Positions 1-12,800 of a stretch of DNA of 64,000 bases are shown here, piece after piece. Source of the DNA: Antitrichia curtipendula. Its lineage: Eukaryota; Streptophyta; Bryopsida; Hypnales; Leucodontaceae. Location: contig OX579641.1 of NCBI GenBank assembly GCA_951230915.1, positions 3,906,001 through 3,970,000 of the forward strand, read 5' to 3'. The notes under the pieces are model-generated. The model did no database searches, was not told the DNA's origin, and saw only the letters and a list, made by a program, of their open reading frames with translations. Position 1 is the stretch's first letter. Every line of letters begins with the position of its first letter. The translations under genes and the position numbers were made by a program.

Positions 1-335
1 AAGAGTTTATATGGGGATTTTTATTTCTTTTAATAATTATTTTTTTGAAACCAATGCATGCAATGTTCTTCACTCAAGTTAATGATATAATAAAAAAAAT
101 TCTATATAGATTATACTTTCTAGAATATAATCAATCAAAGTTGGCAACTTAAAACCATGAATTCTTAGTACATAAAGGGTTAAGAAGTTCGTTTGTTCAT
201 CTACACCATTGTTACAATTATCAATATTTAACTACTCAAGGATCAAGGGGATTGGAGTAGGTTTTGGGTAGAAATTGTCAAAAACTTGTCAAAAAAAACT
301 ATCATTTTCTATTGAGTGGAACAAAAATAGACTTT

Positions 336-369
<34 letters not shown>

Positions 370-1940
370 TTCAACTATAAAAAATTGTACTAGACTACTA
401 TGGGAATGAATGGAAAAAAAACTGAGAAACTTTATCCATGTAAGATTATGGCATTTGAAGCTACGGAAAAAAAGGTTGTAGGGCCTTGAAACTATCACTT
501 TGTTTGAAGAGCTTTGGACTCTATTACTTTTGATCCAAGATCCTAATTGGAAAATAAACAATTTTGGAAAAGGGATAAAGGTTTGCATCTTGTGTCATAA
601 TTTTGAAATTTAAATGCATCAATATTGACTTCATATGAATCTACTTTAATTTTTAATTTTTTGCTTCAAGAAAAAATCAATCTTTATAAGTGAAGGCAAT
701 GTGTGTTTAAAATTGCTCTTGATCTAAAGGTATGTATAGACATAGGAATTCACTACCAATGACATTTAAATACATTTCTAATCTATGAAAATTTGATTTT
801 TGAAATGATTGTCGAGATGGAAGTAAGACTTGGAAAAGCTCAATATTCCCCTACTTAACTTTTTATTGATTACTATGATATGGCTTGCATATAAAGAGTA
901 TAGTTCACAATTCTACTCTAAAGTTTCGTTTCTTGCCATATCTCAAGACTCTTTTCTTACCATATCAAAATAATGTTACATATTTATTTTTTTCACTAAT
1001 ATTTAGAATAATTATTCTCCACTCAACTTGTCTTTAAAATACAATTTCCTAAATTCATCTAAAGTTCATCAATAAAAACTCAAGTTGTGTACCACATGTC
1101 ATCATCACATTGCCCATAATTTCTAAAGAAACTTAATGAACCCTAAAAACATTTCATTATTTCATTTTTCCATGACAAATCCTACGACCACTCTAGAATG
1201 CAATTCTAATTAAGATAGCGGCACCCATAACCTTCACCGACCTATAACCCTCACTATACCCATAGCAATCTTCTGTGAAATCTTAGAAAATCTTGGGGGG
1301 AAGTGAATAGGTGCGATTACAAAGGCGTACCACATTTGAATATCAAACCCTAGTGTTGATATTAGGTGCGTTTACAGTTTCAGAATCTTTAAAAATTCAC
1401 AACTTATACTCACAGTGTCCCAAAAATACATTTGAAAATGCATAAGAATTCTTTTTTTCCTGCTAACAAGGACCAATAATTTGTTGGATGTCTATTAATA
1501 GACATCATGTCCCAAACCCCTTAAAATTGAAGGTTATGGGTGCTCCCACCTTAGTTCATGTTCATTTTGAAGGGACTCAACAAGATAAGTGTCGTAATTT
1601 CTAAATGGACATCGAGTAATATGGTCGCTGCTAAGGATGAATGAAATGAAATGAATGGATGAATGAAAACCTCGATCAGATGATCGGTGTTCAGTTGGTG
1701 CCCGTGGCGGCAGCATGTGCGGTGCCCAACTGCAGTCCAGCTTGGCTCTTGTCGACAATCATGAGAAAGGAAGGGCATGGCCATTTCATCATCCTCCTTC
1801 TCGGCCGCGGCCCAGACGCTCTCAAGTAGTAACTTAACTTAACTTAGTAACTTACCGAATGATCCCTCACATGTGCCGGCCTTTTCGTTTGTGGATTTCC
1901 ACAAAACTCTCGCAAGCTACTCTCACGTGCAGCTGGGCTT
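1..1940. other. AT-rich intergenic DNA
   Basis: No gene is supported here. The stretch is very AT-rich, with a long A run near 342-369. A GC-richer patch lies at about 1640-1900, and no reading frame in it resembles a known protein. I cannot assign the patch to a gene or a transposon. Confidence 0.6.
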
Positions 1941-2219
1941 TAAGGTGGGTACACCCAAAATCGCCACTTTTTGCTACTGAGCCTAGTTACTATTATTAGA
2001 CTGGTCGAATTTTCGTATGTTCTTGTAGGCAAGTGAAAGGAGGGTTCCAACGCACCAGAGAACATGGCATTTGGATACTGTATGTAAAAGTTATCAAGGA
2101 ACAAAGTTTGTTTTTTATAAGCGTTTCTTCCACATAGGTACAGAACTGAATTTGGAGACGTACACGTAGTATAGATGGTGGTTTGAGGGTCAGTGGCACA
2201 TTTGGATGTACCTACCGTA
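1941..2219. mobile_element. Family B MITE-like element, TA-flanked
   Basis: This is a 279 bp element counting the flanking TA dinucleotides. The left end reads TA then AGGTGGGTACACCCAAAAT. The reverse complement of the right end reads TA then CGGTAGGTACATCCAAAT. The two ends are imperfect terminal inverted repeats that continue into a shared GCCAC. A TA at both borders fits the target preference of Tc1/mariner-type elements, which is an inference. No transposase reading frame is present. Related copies or fragments lie at 31640, 34610 and 54566. Confidence 0.7.
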
Positions 2220-2239
2220 GAGACGCACTCCAATTTGTG

Positions 2240-3160
2240 TTAACCCCTAAAGCCCCGAGGTCTTTTCTCCATCAAAACACACTCAAAACTGTCACTTCTA
2301 TTGCAAAGAGCAAAAAAATATAAAGATTGATTTTTTTTGCATATTTAACCATAGGATCTTATACAAGACTAGTATGAGAATGTATGCAAGAAATTTCAGA
2401 AACTTTGACCAAATAGATTGCAAGATATTTGCATTCAAAGTGAAGAAAACAAGTTTTTTTGCACCTTGCTTGACTAGATTTTTGGGCATTGAACCTATTT
2501 AACTTAAATTTTTTGTATTATTGATTTTGATTTTCTAAGTTCATATGTTGAATACTTCAGTTGAGAATCTAGGAAAAAAAACTAAAGAGAAAAACACTAA
2601 ATTTTCACTCATTAAAAATTGTTAAGTAGAAGTAGGTTCAAGATTGAAAGAATAACTAAATCGTTAACAACTCTAAGACAAAATTGAAATACCATAATCC
2701 CAACCATGAGATTGTTCTAGCAAGCAAATTCAACCTTGTCTAAATTTTTTTTTCTGAAAATTGTAAAAATTGCATTCAAAAATGAATCCTAAAAGTTATT
2801 TTTTCAAGAAGATGCTAAGATTGCCCGAAAAAATAAGATTGTCCATAACTTTTTCATTATTAGTCCAAATAGAATGAATAAAAGCTTCAAATGTACACAA
2901 AAGACATAGATTTTGGAAAAAATATTTAAGAAATTTATTTTGACATTTTGTGATTTTTTTGTGTTGCCCGCCGAACTCTATTTTTGGCATAACTTTTTCT
3001 CCTGGGCACCATTTGAAATAAAAATTATATATCCACAAAACTCTCGCAGAACCGCACAACCTCAAAAAATCCCAAAAAAATTCTCCACAAATTGAGGTCA
3101 CAGGAACCTACCCGGACGCAAATTGTCCCCCGAGGGGACAAACGGGCCTTTAGGGGTTAA
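2240..3160 (-). mobile_element. Family A non-autonomous element, TTAA-flanked, 921 bp
   Basis: The element starts TTAACCCCTAAAG and ends CTTTAGGGGTTAA. Only the 4-base TTAA can be a direct target duplication, because a 3-base reading gives different words on the two sides and the outer flanks do not match. Compared with the copies at 30042 and 41418 it lies in reverse orientation. Its minus strand begins with the GC-richer CCCCTCGGGGGACAA block that those copies have on the plus strand. It has no transposase. The right TTAA is directly followed by CCCCTAAA, so a second element end appears to abut it. Confidence 0.8.
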
Positions 3161-4739
3161 CCCCTAAATGTGTTTTGGAAGTGGTTTTGAAAAAAGTAGT
3201 CAAAACAGGTGTACTTGCGGTTTGTGAGAAGTGAGTGGACGGTGAGGGACCAAAAGAGTTTAGTTTCCAACCGTAAGATCTTGAACTTTACTTCACTATT
3301 GAGGTGCTTATCAATTTTCAGCGATAGATTCCTTAAAATCAGTAAGATCTAAAGGGTGAAAAGTATGAATTTATTTATTTTCACTGTAAAAATTCTGGGC
3401 AACTACACTTTGACTACCAAATTCTACATGTATATAATTCCATTTTGCTTGTTACTCCTTGGATTAGTGTTCTTCCACAAATTAGGAACATTGTATCAAA
3501 ATTTGAAAGTCATTGCACTTGTTGAGGATAACCCAAACAACACAAATCTAGACATTGGTTCAACAAAAGTAGTGTACCTTGGCCTTTTCTACATCAATGA
3601 ATTCATCCCTCAAATTAGTTTTGATTTTCCAAAATCCAGACAACATTGAGTTTGTGTGTGTGTGTGTGGTGGGGGTTGACATGGCCCAAGGAATGGTGTT
3701 GACAAACCGGTAAGGTAGGAAGTTCACAAATTGCCCATTTAAGAGCTGAAATTGAATTTTGGGGAGGTGAAGCTTCTTTGAAATATTTTTTAGTAAATTT
3801 TCCTTGAAAGACAAGTGGAATTGTCATTTGACCCAAGTTGTTTTGTATTTTTTGGAGCTTTATGGAATTAGTTATGAAATTCTGAAGTTGAAATGGCATA
3901 GGGTTCCAAAATGGTGATGAGATTTCACCCCAAAAATGAACTTGAAAACATCTTCAATGTTTAGAAGTGTCTGTGCCATGGCCTATTTGCATGAGTGTGG
4001 AGGACATAAAGTAACGTATTTTTTAATGCCCTTCATATGGAACAAGTCCTACTAATGTGGGAATAGGCCACCAAATTTTAGCTCTAACATATTAAATTTG
4101 GTCACTCCCTAATACTAAAAATCAAAAATCTGAAAGTGTGACAAATTAAAAAAATTGAATTTGAAATATAGAATAATTTTAAAGTATTTTTGAAAAATAA
4201 GGGATAAAATTACAATCAAAATATCTAGAAATAGAATTTTAATTTTTGGCATTGGATTTAAAACTCAAAAGTTATAGTAGACGACAAAACTAGTTTGGCA
4301 AAATCCTACTAAAATCATTTGGTCTTTCTTGCAATCACCTATTGTAAATTTTGAAATGAAAATTTGAAAGGCTATTCTTCTTCTTGTGATTCCAAAAAAT
4401 TATAACTCGCTCTATTTGGAGTTTGTATTTGAAAGTGAGAGGGTCAAATGTCATAGAGTTTGAGGGTAGAATTTTTTAGCACCTTTAATTGTTTGATGAG
4501 GAAGTATTTAGTTTTGAGATTTGGTATGCATGTGTACTAAGTTGTTAGCTTTTTCAAAGAGCTATCACACATTTAGTTTAGAGTTAGGGAGTGAAAGTTA
4601 TAGGCTTGAAAGTAAAGTGGTATCGAGCTGTCTTTGAATTGAGGAGATGGAACTTTGACCAACTAAAATAATTATTTAGTATGAGTTTTTGGCTTGAAAT
4701 TTGAAGTGTTTATAGATGTTTAAGATATATTCTTGTTTG
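3161..4739. other. AT-rich intergenic DNA with a TG microsatellite
   Basis: No gene is seen. At 3161 the sequence begins CCCCTAAATG, which looks like another family A end back to back with the preceding element, but I found no partner end. A short TG dinucleotide repeat lies at about 3652-3668. Confidence 0.5.
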
Positions 4740-5240
4740 CCAAAGCTTTCCAATTTTGATCATGCTTGCAGTTGCTACTCGTGCACCATCACTATGTTTG
4801 CTATTGAGCCAACTTTCCAGAAAAAACTTGGGACTTTTTCTTTGGTTTGTCTTTTGAAAATTGGCATTCATTTTTAGAAGATGTAGAAGGCATAGATTTT
4901 TCTACTTCACACATTTGGCAGTGTTAGTTAGTGTTGCAGTTTTTGATAATGTTGCAGACCAATTTGTTCTTCAATTTTTTTGGCATTTTGAACAAATTAT
5001 TAGATTTCAAGTATAGAGTGCAAGATTTGAGATTTTGTTTCATTTTTTGGTATTGCTTGAAGATTTTGAATGTAATACAGTGAGAATTTGTGTGGCAAGG
5101 GAGAAAGAGTGTTGATTTAATTGAATTTTTTCTCAGATTATAGATAAGAATTGTTGCATTCAATCTTTTTTTTCTTTGGTCTAGTAGCTCTCATTTCTTT
5201 ACGGTCATGTATTTCATTTCTTAAAAAATATAAATTTTAG
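4740..5240. repeat. Dispersed repeat D, copy 1
   Basis: This segment aligns collinearly with 51960-52440. Shared words include GATGTAGAAGGC, TAGTGTTGCA, TTTTTTGGCATTTTGAA and AAGTATA followed by AGTGCA. Both copies are degenerate and lack coding capacity. They could be tails or terminal repeats of a retroelement, but no retroelement protein is visible beside either. Confidence 0.6.
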
Positions 5241-8200
5241 ATGACATTTGGCTTGAATCCTCACTTCAAGAAGTATTTGACATTTAATAAGAAGTTTGGA
5301 TTTTGTTGTTGAATTTTCAAATAGTCATGAAGGTCAAATCACACTCAAACGTACCCACTTAAATTTGCAATGTAACTTTTTTTAGCTATTGTTTTTTAAT
5401 GCTAATCTATTAATTCTAGGTAGTCTAGTCCTTTTTTACTAGTATTTCAAGTCATGTTAAGTCAAACATGTTTTAATTCATCAAAAGATAAAAATTCTTA
5501 CTATAGTTCCAATTGAAGTTCAGATGTCAACATGTCAAATTTTTCAATGGTAGAAAAGGGGGCTAAATTCTAATGAATAATAATATGATTGAATCCAAAA
5601 AAATCATGTGTGTATATAATTGTATGATAGAGCAAAAAAGGACTTTTTTTGATACAATTTTAACATATTATCTTATTTTTTATAATACTCAGAAGTAAAA
5701 ACACGTAAACGTCCTATTCAATATATAAAAAAATCCAAATGATGATTGTAGAAAAAAAAATGTTTATATTATTTTCATCAAGGGCACTACACAGGCTAAT
5801 TTTGAAATTGATTGTTTAAATTTTTTTTAGAACAAATCAATAGTTTGTCAATAATCAATCAATTAATTAAAAAATTACACTATTTTTTGTATAAGATTTA
5901 ATCATGTAAAGTCCTTTTTAATAGTTGTATGCTTGAGAAGTATACAAAATTTGGATTAAAATACATTTTTAAAGTGCTATATTATAAAGTAGACACTAAA
6001 TTTAGCCTTAAACTGGTGATTTACGTTCTTTTAAGGATTTTATCCATAAAAAAAATTCTCCAACTTATTAAAAGGATGCATTGCAATACTATTCATCTAT
6101 AAATTTTAAAATATTACAAAATCAAAGTAATTTATAGCTTTGAAATTTTAGAAAAAGACTCTAGACTAGTCCAAATGAATGGTACCTTTGAGTGTGGTTT
6201 GACCTATGAAGGCTCTTCACAATAGCACATTGCATGGACATTGTGATTCTACGTAGTTTATATTATTCCTTTCATTTGTTCCATGAACTTTGGTGTCTGA
6301 TTTGTTAAACAAATTAAGCTTTGACTTATACCAACTCTAAGATAAAAGCATCCTAAACCACCACTTTCATTACCTTTCCTAGCTGCATGGTTTAAATGAT
6401 GATTTTTTTGCAAAGAAAATTAGCTTATTGAAGTGAAAACCAACCCAAGTTATTTTGTAATTTTTGATATTCACACAAGATTCTATAGATTTTAAAAGTC
6501 AAAACTATAGGACATCTATTCATGCCCCCTAAACTCCCTTTAATCCAACACCTGAAGCACAAAATGTTCAACTTTCATTGGTTGCCTCCAAGAACTCTTT
6601 AATTTTCATTGATTGTTCTTGAAATCTTGTGACAATTTTGGGTGAAGGTGAATGACCATTCAAGGCCAAAATGTAGATGGCCATATTTAAGAAATGTTGG
6701 TTTTAGAACTTCCTATCTAAATAAACACCAACTTTAATTCATGTTGAAGTTCATCTTGATTAAATTTGATAATCAAACAAATAAAATAAATATGATCATT
6801 AAATCAAGTGTTGTCCTTATTTGTTATTAGCATAAAGAAATTCTCACATTATTTGGGTCATTAATCTCTAATGACCTAGAGGTTCTTTCTCAAAATTTAG
6901 ATGTTCTATGAAATATGTCTTCTACAATCTTTTTGAGGTTCTTGTCAAAATAGGTTATGTTATGCATTATAAAAAAAAATTATCTCTATATTCATTTTTT
7001 TTTAAATTACACAAATCTTCAAATAAATATCAAGGTGTTTTGCATAGCAATTCATCAAAAAATACAATTATTATTTCTAACATGTGATTTATTTTATGAT
7101 AGGCCAAAATTTAATCTTACATTGACCAACACAAAATGGTCAAAGATTTGATCATGAAACACCATTACTTTGTCCTAATAGTAGCTTTTGGAATTAAACC
7201 ATTGGAGTTACATTGTACACTTTTGGATTCATCTCTTCAAAAAACCCTGTACCCGGTGGTTACGGTTGGCATTCTTTGACAAATAATTAATGAAAGTTGG
7301 AAAATGTGATTTGGTAGATGTTTAAAATTAAAATATTTTTTAATTCTTCATAAATTTTTTAATAGCGGTAGCCCAAGATTAAAGCACATTTTAGATTTGC
7401 ACATGCAAAAAAGGGGCTATAATTTTTCAATGGCAAAAATGTAGCATAATTATATAAGTATTTAGAGTTGATACATTGGCAACATATAGTATAGTAAGTA
7501 TTGATAAAGAGAAGGTGTTTGTTGAATGATTTAAAGAATCACAAATTGATTTTGAATTATTGTAAGAAAAAACCTCTATTTTTATTCCATATTTCAAAAC
7601 CTTGTTTTAATTTTCACATTGATTTGAAATTCTTATGTTTACATGAATGTATAATTCTAGTCTTATCAAATATTCATGTCAATTTTTTTTGCTACCATGT
7701 TAAAAAATATATGCATTTGATGTCTTTGGCATATTATTTCATTTCCAAATTTTAAAAACTTATGCAACATTCATAGCAACTTTATAATTATTTCACAAAT
7801 GCACCCAATTTCTTACATGTGCACTTTGAACCAAACCACTGTTAGATGTATAAACTACAAATTTGAATTGCACTAGAAACCATTGCCAAGTGAGGCAAAA
7901 AGCGATCGTAAAGTGGTTGCATGTATCATTAGGGGTGTCACGTGCTCATGTACTCGTACATAATATTCCAAATTAACCCTAAATATGAGTACCAATATTT
8001 ATGAATACAAAGAAAGAAAAAAGCACAATGTGTCAATAAATTATAATAACACTACTACAAAATTTAGTGACTAAAACAATAGAACATTTCGGATGTATTA
8101 TTTTGAACATAATTCAACTGAAATCTATAGTTTTTTTGGGTCAATCTAGCCAAATCTGGAAAATAAAATCAAACCTTTTTTTCCGGCCAAAATTTCCGAG

Positions 8201-8324
8201 CAACAGAAATTTTTAGACTTTCGCATTGCCCATAATTTCCAGGCAGCCACTCAAGCAACCCATGCATGCAAGTGGCAAGCTGCATGGCCTTAACCAATAA
8301 CCACCAAACTACCATTAAAACTTA
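5241..8324. other. AT-rich intergenic DNA
   Basis: No gene, RNA or clear element boundary is seen. Short reading frames here are low-complexity translations of AT-rich DNA. Confidence 0.5.
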
Positions 8325-8788
8325 ATGTACAATAGAGGTATTTTTTTCTTACTTATCCATTTACTTGTAGTGTCTTTTAACTCAATAGAATTTGGCGCCC
8401 ATTTTGATATATTTGAATAACATTTTTCAAAAATTGACCAAAAAAAGTTAGGAAATCAATATAAATTTCATTTACAAAAATATGTTTGAGATTTTGAGCT
8501 TCTAATCAATAGTTATGGACAAAATTTAGAGAGGAGGTTTGAAATGTCAAAGAAAATGATCCTTCCAACCACTCTTTGAACTTTGCCCGTAATTTTTGAT
8601 TGTAGGTTCAAAATCTCAAACGGATTTTAGGAGATGAAATTTAGCTTGATTTTCTCAACTTTTCTTAGATCAAAGTTTTAAAAAAAGAAATTATTTTGCT
8701 ATACCAAAATGTCTACCAAAGTTTGTTGAGTTTAAAAAACACCATAAGTAAATGATTAAGTTTAAAAAAAACAAAATCCATTGTACAT
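8325..8788. mobile_element. Foldback element, copy 1
   Basis: The reverse complement of the right half aligns with the left half almost end to end. The outer ends are ATGTACAAT at 8325 and ATTGTACAT at about 8780. The inner arms pair around TTTGAGATTTTGA and its complement near 8600-8625. The central part is clearly related to the nested foldback at 37935-38506, sharing the words AGTTATGGACAAA, GAGAGGA and CTCAAACGGATTTT. It is non-coding. A transcript would form a long imperfect hairpin. Confidence 0.7.
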
Positions 8789-9280
8789 AGAATTCCAACT
8801 GTAATATTTTAAATATTGTCCAAATGAGGAAAACTTATTTCAAACACTTGTAAGTCTAAATTTTGGAATTGTGTTAATAATCTTGTTGAAAGTATGTATA
8901 TAAGAATTTCAGATCCACTAAATCTAATTATCATGACTTCTATTTTGAAATATAAATTTTTAATCACAATTTGGATTGGTTTAAACTTTTTTAGACATTG
9001 AGCTAGTAGTAAAAATACAATGGTGCTAGTATGTAAGCATGAAAATGTAAGCATGTGAGCTTTGAGTATATATATATAAATAGATATACAACAACCATTG
9101 AAGGTACTTATAATATAAACATCTATAATATAGGTGCATGTATTATGATCACACTATAATCATGAAAGGTTTCTATAATATAAACACCTATAATACATGT
9201 CTATAATCTTCTAAGCTCATGCACTCATGCTATTAGGCTCACATAATAATAAGCCTCTCAAAGGGACACCTTTTGGTCCT
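8789..9280. other. AT-rich intergenic DNA with short ATA-rich repeats
   Basis: Between about 9070 and 9210 the words CTATAATA and TATAAACA recur in a degenerate short-period pattern. A similar stretch occurs near 55950-56020 inside a family A element. No gene is seen. Confidence 0.45.
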
Positions 9281-9291
9281 TTAGGGGTTAA
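9281..9291. mobile_element. Solo end of a family A element
   Basis: The sequence CCTTTAGGGGTTAA is a canonical right end of the TTAA family. I could not find a matching left end upstream, so the copy is truncated or its other end has decayed. Confidence 0.5.
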
Positions 9292-9837
9292 TTATTTGGC
9301 ATGAATGTGCCAACCTTGTCCTACTGCTATGGTATAAGAACATTCCAACCAACTCCTTTTTCTTTTGAGAGAAAGCCAGGCTGTCTCTACTTATATTCTC
9401 TTGTAAGGCCCACATGGCAAAAGTTGATATTTTTTTAAAGAATTTTACTAGCGCCAATGAATTATATATATTCTCTATCCGACACTATTTGGTTGGAATT
9501 GGTGGTATATTCAGACACTCAAAGGAGTTAAAAGAATGCAAAAAAGGCGAATTTTGTTAGAAGGTGACGTATTTTGACACTTCAAAAATATTTGACAAGG
9601 AAAGTTTGACAAATTTTTTTTGTGCTTCCAATAAACTTAAGCACCACATGCTATAACATATAGTGAAAAATTGGCGATGTACAAAGTCATAATAGTTATA
9701 AGAAAATCAAATTTCATCCATAGATGCTGTTAGAGAAAAAGGGGCCAAGCAAAGGTCCATCCACTGTAGAGCAAGACCCACAACAAACTTGGATGTAGGT
9801 CTACAATAATACCACTAGCATAGAGACTAAGGTCAAA

Positions 9838-12800
9838 GATTATATCTTTTGCAAATACATTCCAACCACACATTCTAAATGTATATTTAAAGAATTTTGC
9901 AGCTTGTTTTCCAGGAAGGCAAGAGAGTTGAAACACCTCTCGTCTTTCACAGACCGCAACACTTGAATTATAGCAACTTTAGCCAATCTGTACAATTTAG
10001 GAAAGGCCTTAACTTTGAATAATGCATGAGTCAAGATAACGCCATAAACATGTCAAGCGGTTTAGGTCAAAGAAGGGTTCCATATGCTTTTTCAAATTGT
10101 TGAGCATAGCTAGCTTGAATAGACCCTACTGAGTCTCTAGTTTGTGGAGGTCAAAGACTGGTGGAACAAGGCGTTTTACCTTATCTACTTCAATTAGCTT
10201 TGGCTTGTAGTAGTACAACATCAGAGTAGTTAAATGTCTCGGAAAAGTCTCCTCCATTTCATTCTGCAACTAGTATTGGGGGTAGACCACCCCAAGTGCA
10301 TCCATTACAACATGGGCAAGAAAACGGGACTCAAGCTCCTACAATAGCTGCTCGGCTATCCCTATAAGAAAACAATACATAACTTTGTGAGTCCTCAACA
10401 ACACGCAAATGTAAGGCCCATAAAGCTCAATCAACACCAAATTACTCAGGAAATGATGGAACCTAAGCAACAGTCTATGCCCGCAACTTATTGATAATTC
10501 ACACCGTTATGTTGATTCAGAGTTTTACATTGTTCTTCTTGAAACAAAACAATAAAACAAAACCATAGTACCGATATGCATCCCTGTGAGTCTAGAATAA
10601 TGTTCTCCTAACATGTATATTGCATACAAGAATATGCATCATAGTCACAAGACATAATTTTCATCCCCTTTGTGTTGTACTTGTCAGTCACAAAATCCAA
10701 AGGGACCAAATGGTTCATAAATCCAAATCTTTGTCACTCAAAATCCAACATTCTTGAACTTTAATCTAAATTCTTCAATGAAACCCCCGCATGAGCAATT
10801 GTGGAATTCCAACAAAGCAGATCACTATACATTTGCTTTCCAAACAACTACCAACCAATTTCCACACAATACACACTCCGTCTACAAAAGGATGATGTAT
10901 TGTGGGATGCCCCACCACGAGGGCGTCCTGCTGTGTAAAGGACCTGCATGAGGCCCGAGGGTGAGTGGTAGGGACCTTACACAACGGGATGCCCAAGTGC
11001 TGGGGGGTCTCGCTACGTTAAGCATGTAGGATAGCTAGCTGCCCTAAAATGTTTTTATCGTACCAAACACTGATTACAGCTTCTGGCACCGATTATAGTG
11101 CCAGGCACTGTAACCAATGCCAAGAGCTGTAATCAGTGCCTGGCGCTATAACGGAAGCATTACACTCCAAAATCAGGTTGTTTTTTCTAAAGCACAGGGC
11201 GCTTGAGTGCTTAACAAAACCTTACTTCTACACTCTGTTTTCACTACAGATAGAAGGAAGGCTAGGATTTCACGATTGACAGGTTCACCATTGTGTTGTG
11301 CCCAAATTTTGTCACAGTTTGCTACAATTACTAAATGTGCAGACTTGTTGTTTAAGTCGGAAAGTCACTTCATGTGGATCTGACTGTGTAAATAGTCCAA
11401 GATATTCTTGAATGTCTAGAACTTGTCTGTGGAGAAAGCAGTGGCCTTGTCAATGTATATAGTATATAACTGACCCTCTGCAAGCTTCGAAGCAGCTATA
11501 AAGTCGCAAATATACATGTCGCGCTTTTGGACAAATGTGACAAGCAAGTCCACAACTTCCAATAGCGGCATTATTGCTATCATTTTGAATAGGGCATAAG
11601 GGTCGACCATGATAGTCAAGCATTTCTGCAAAACATAAGAAACATTGTTAGTCAGAAATGACGTTAAGGGAAAGTCAGGATCAGAAATTGCTTACTACTT
11701 TCTCAGTTTGTGGATCCAAAGCCGGAGTATATAGAAATAATCAAATCTCTTGAGTACCACTAAGCCACTATTACATTCCCCTATTCAAAGCTTTGATATC
11801 CCATTGGTTCAGTGAGTAGTTACATTTCCAAATTATTCGAGATTGTTTGAGTTCAAAAACAAGATGAGATGTTGAACTCTAAAGATAAATCTATTCTAAA
11901 GTTTAAACACTTTCAGTGCCCCAAAATAAGTAACAAACACTTCACTCACAAATCGAACTCATTAGCGCATCAACTCCTACCAGAGGATCAATTTATTCCA
12001 CTTTCCTAACCTAGTCATAATCTCACACTTAAACCAACAAATTTTGAGGCAAATCACATGAACTACGGATTCACCTAATCATACAACATGTCTAAATGAA
12101 TGTTAAACGAGAAACTATAGAAGCAATCCTCCCAAACAAAATTATAGAGCAGCACGGCTTTGGCGCTCAAAAGAGTTGCAATGCATAACCAACACCACAT
12201 ATTGACGAGTTACACCATAAGAGCTACAATGTACGAGCAAGTATAATAAAAACCATTGAAAAACTTTATAAGACAACATAGTAATTTGAAAGTAATGACT
12301 GCATCTAAAGATGTTATATTCACCTGAAGACTTCATGTGCTATTTAATGACTGAATCATTACACTCCACGTTTGAAGATCATGCGCCACAATCAATGCAA
12401 AATGCTTGCAAACGCAGAATTAAGGGCAAAAAAGACATAAACTTTACTTCATCTACCAATTTTTGTCCACCTACTGTCTCAACAACCTACATGTAGAATT
12501 CAAAGAGAGCTCAATGAAGGTGCAAATGATTCCATTCGACTAGTGCAAATACTATGGGGAAGGGGTGAATTACAAGAGACAAGCATATATAAAAGAAGAG
12601 TGGCAAAATATACCTCAGCGACGTTCTTGTTGTAATCAGCCATCATCTTTGCTATGAGCGTTTGGTAATTTGCTAGCAACCTTTGAGTGGCTCCAACAAC
12701 GATATCCAACTCATAGTGACCTGAAGTAGAGGCTTGAGGCCTTTTGTCTCCGTCACATCCGCAAGCTTCTGGTACTTGCTAAGGCACTTCAGACTCTTGC

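Noticed and set aside
2796..3101. Minus-strand open frame of 101 codons inside a family A element
   Set aside because: The frame is not kept in the other copies of the family and has no known domain.
8050..8371. CACTACTACAAAA-like and CTTGTAGTG words resembling CACTA transposon ends
   Set aside because: The two ends do not match each other well, no 3 bp target duplication is present, and the right word falls inside the arm of the foldback element.
11416..11631. Independent small gene on the minus strand
   Set aside because: Its sequence fits the middle region of the hAT transposase and lies in the right order, so it belongs to the pseudogene.
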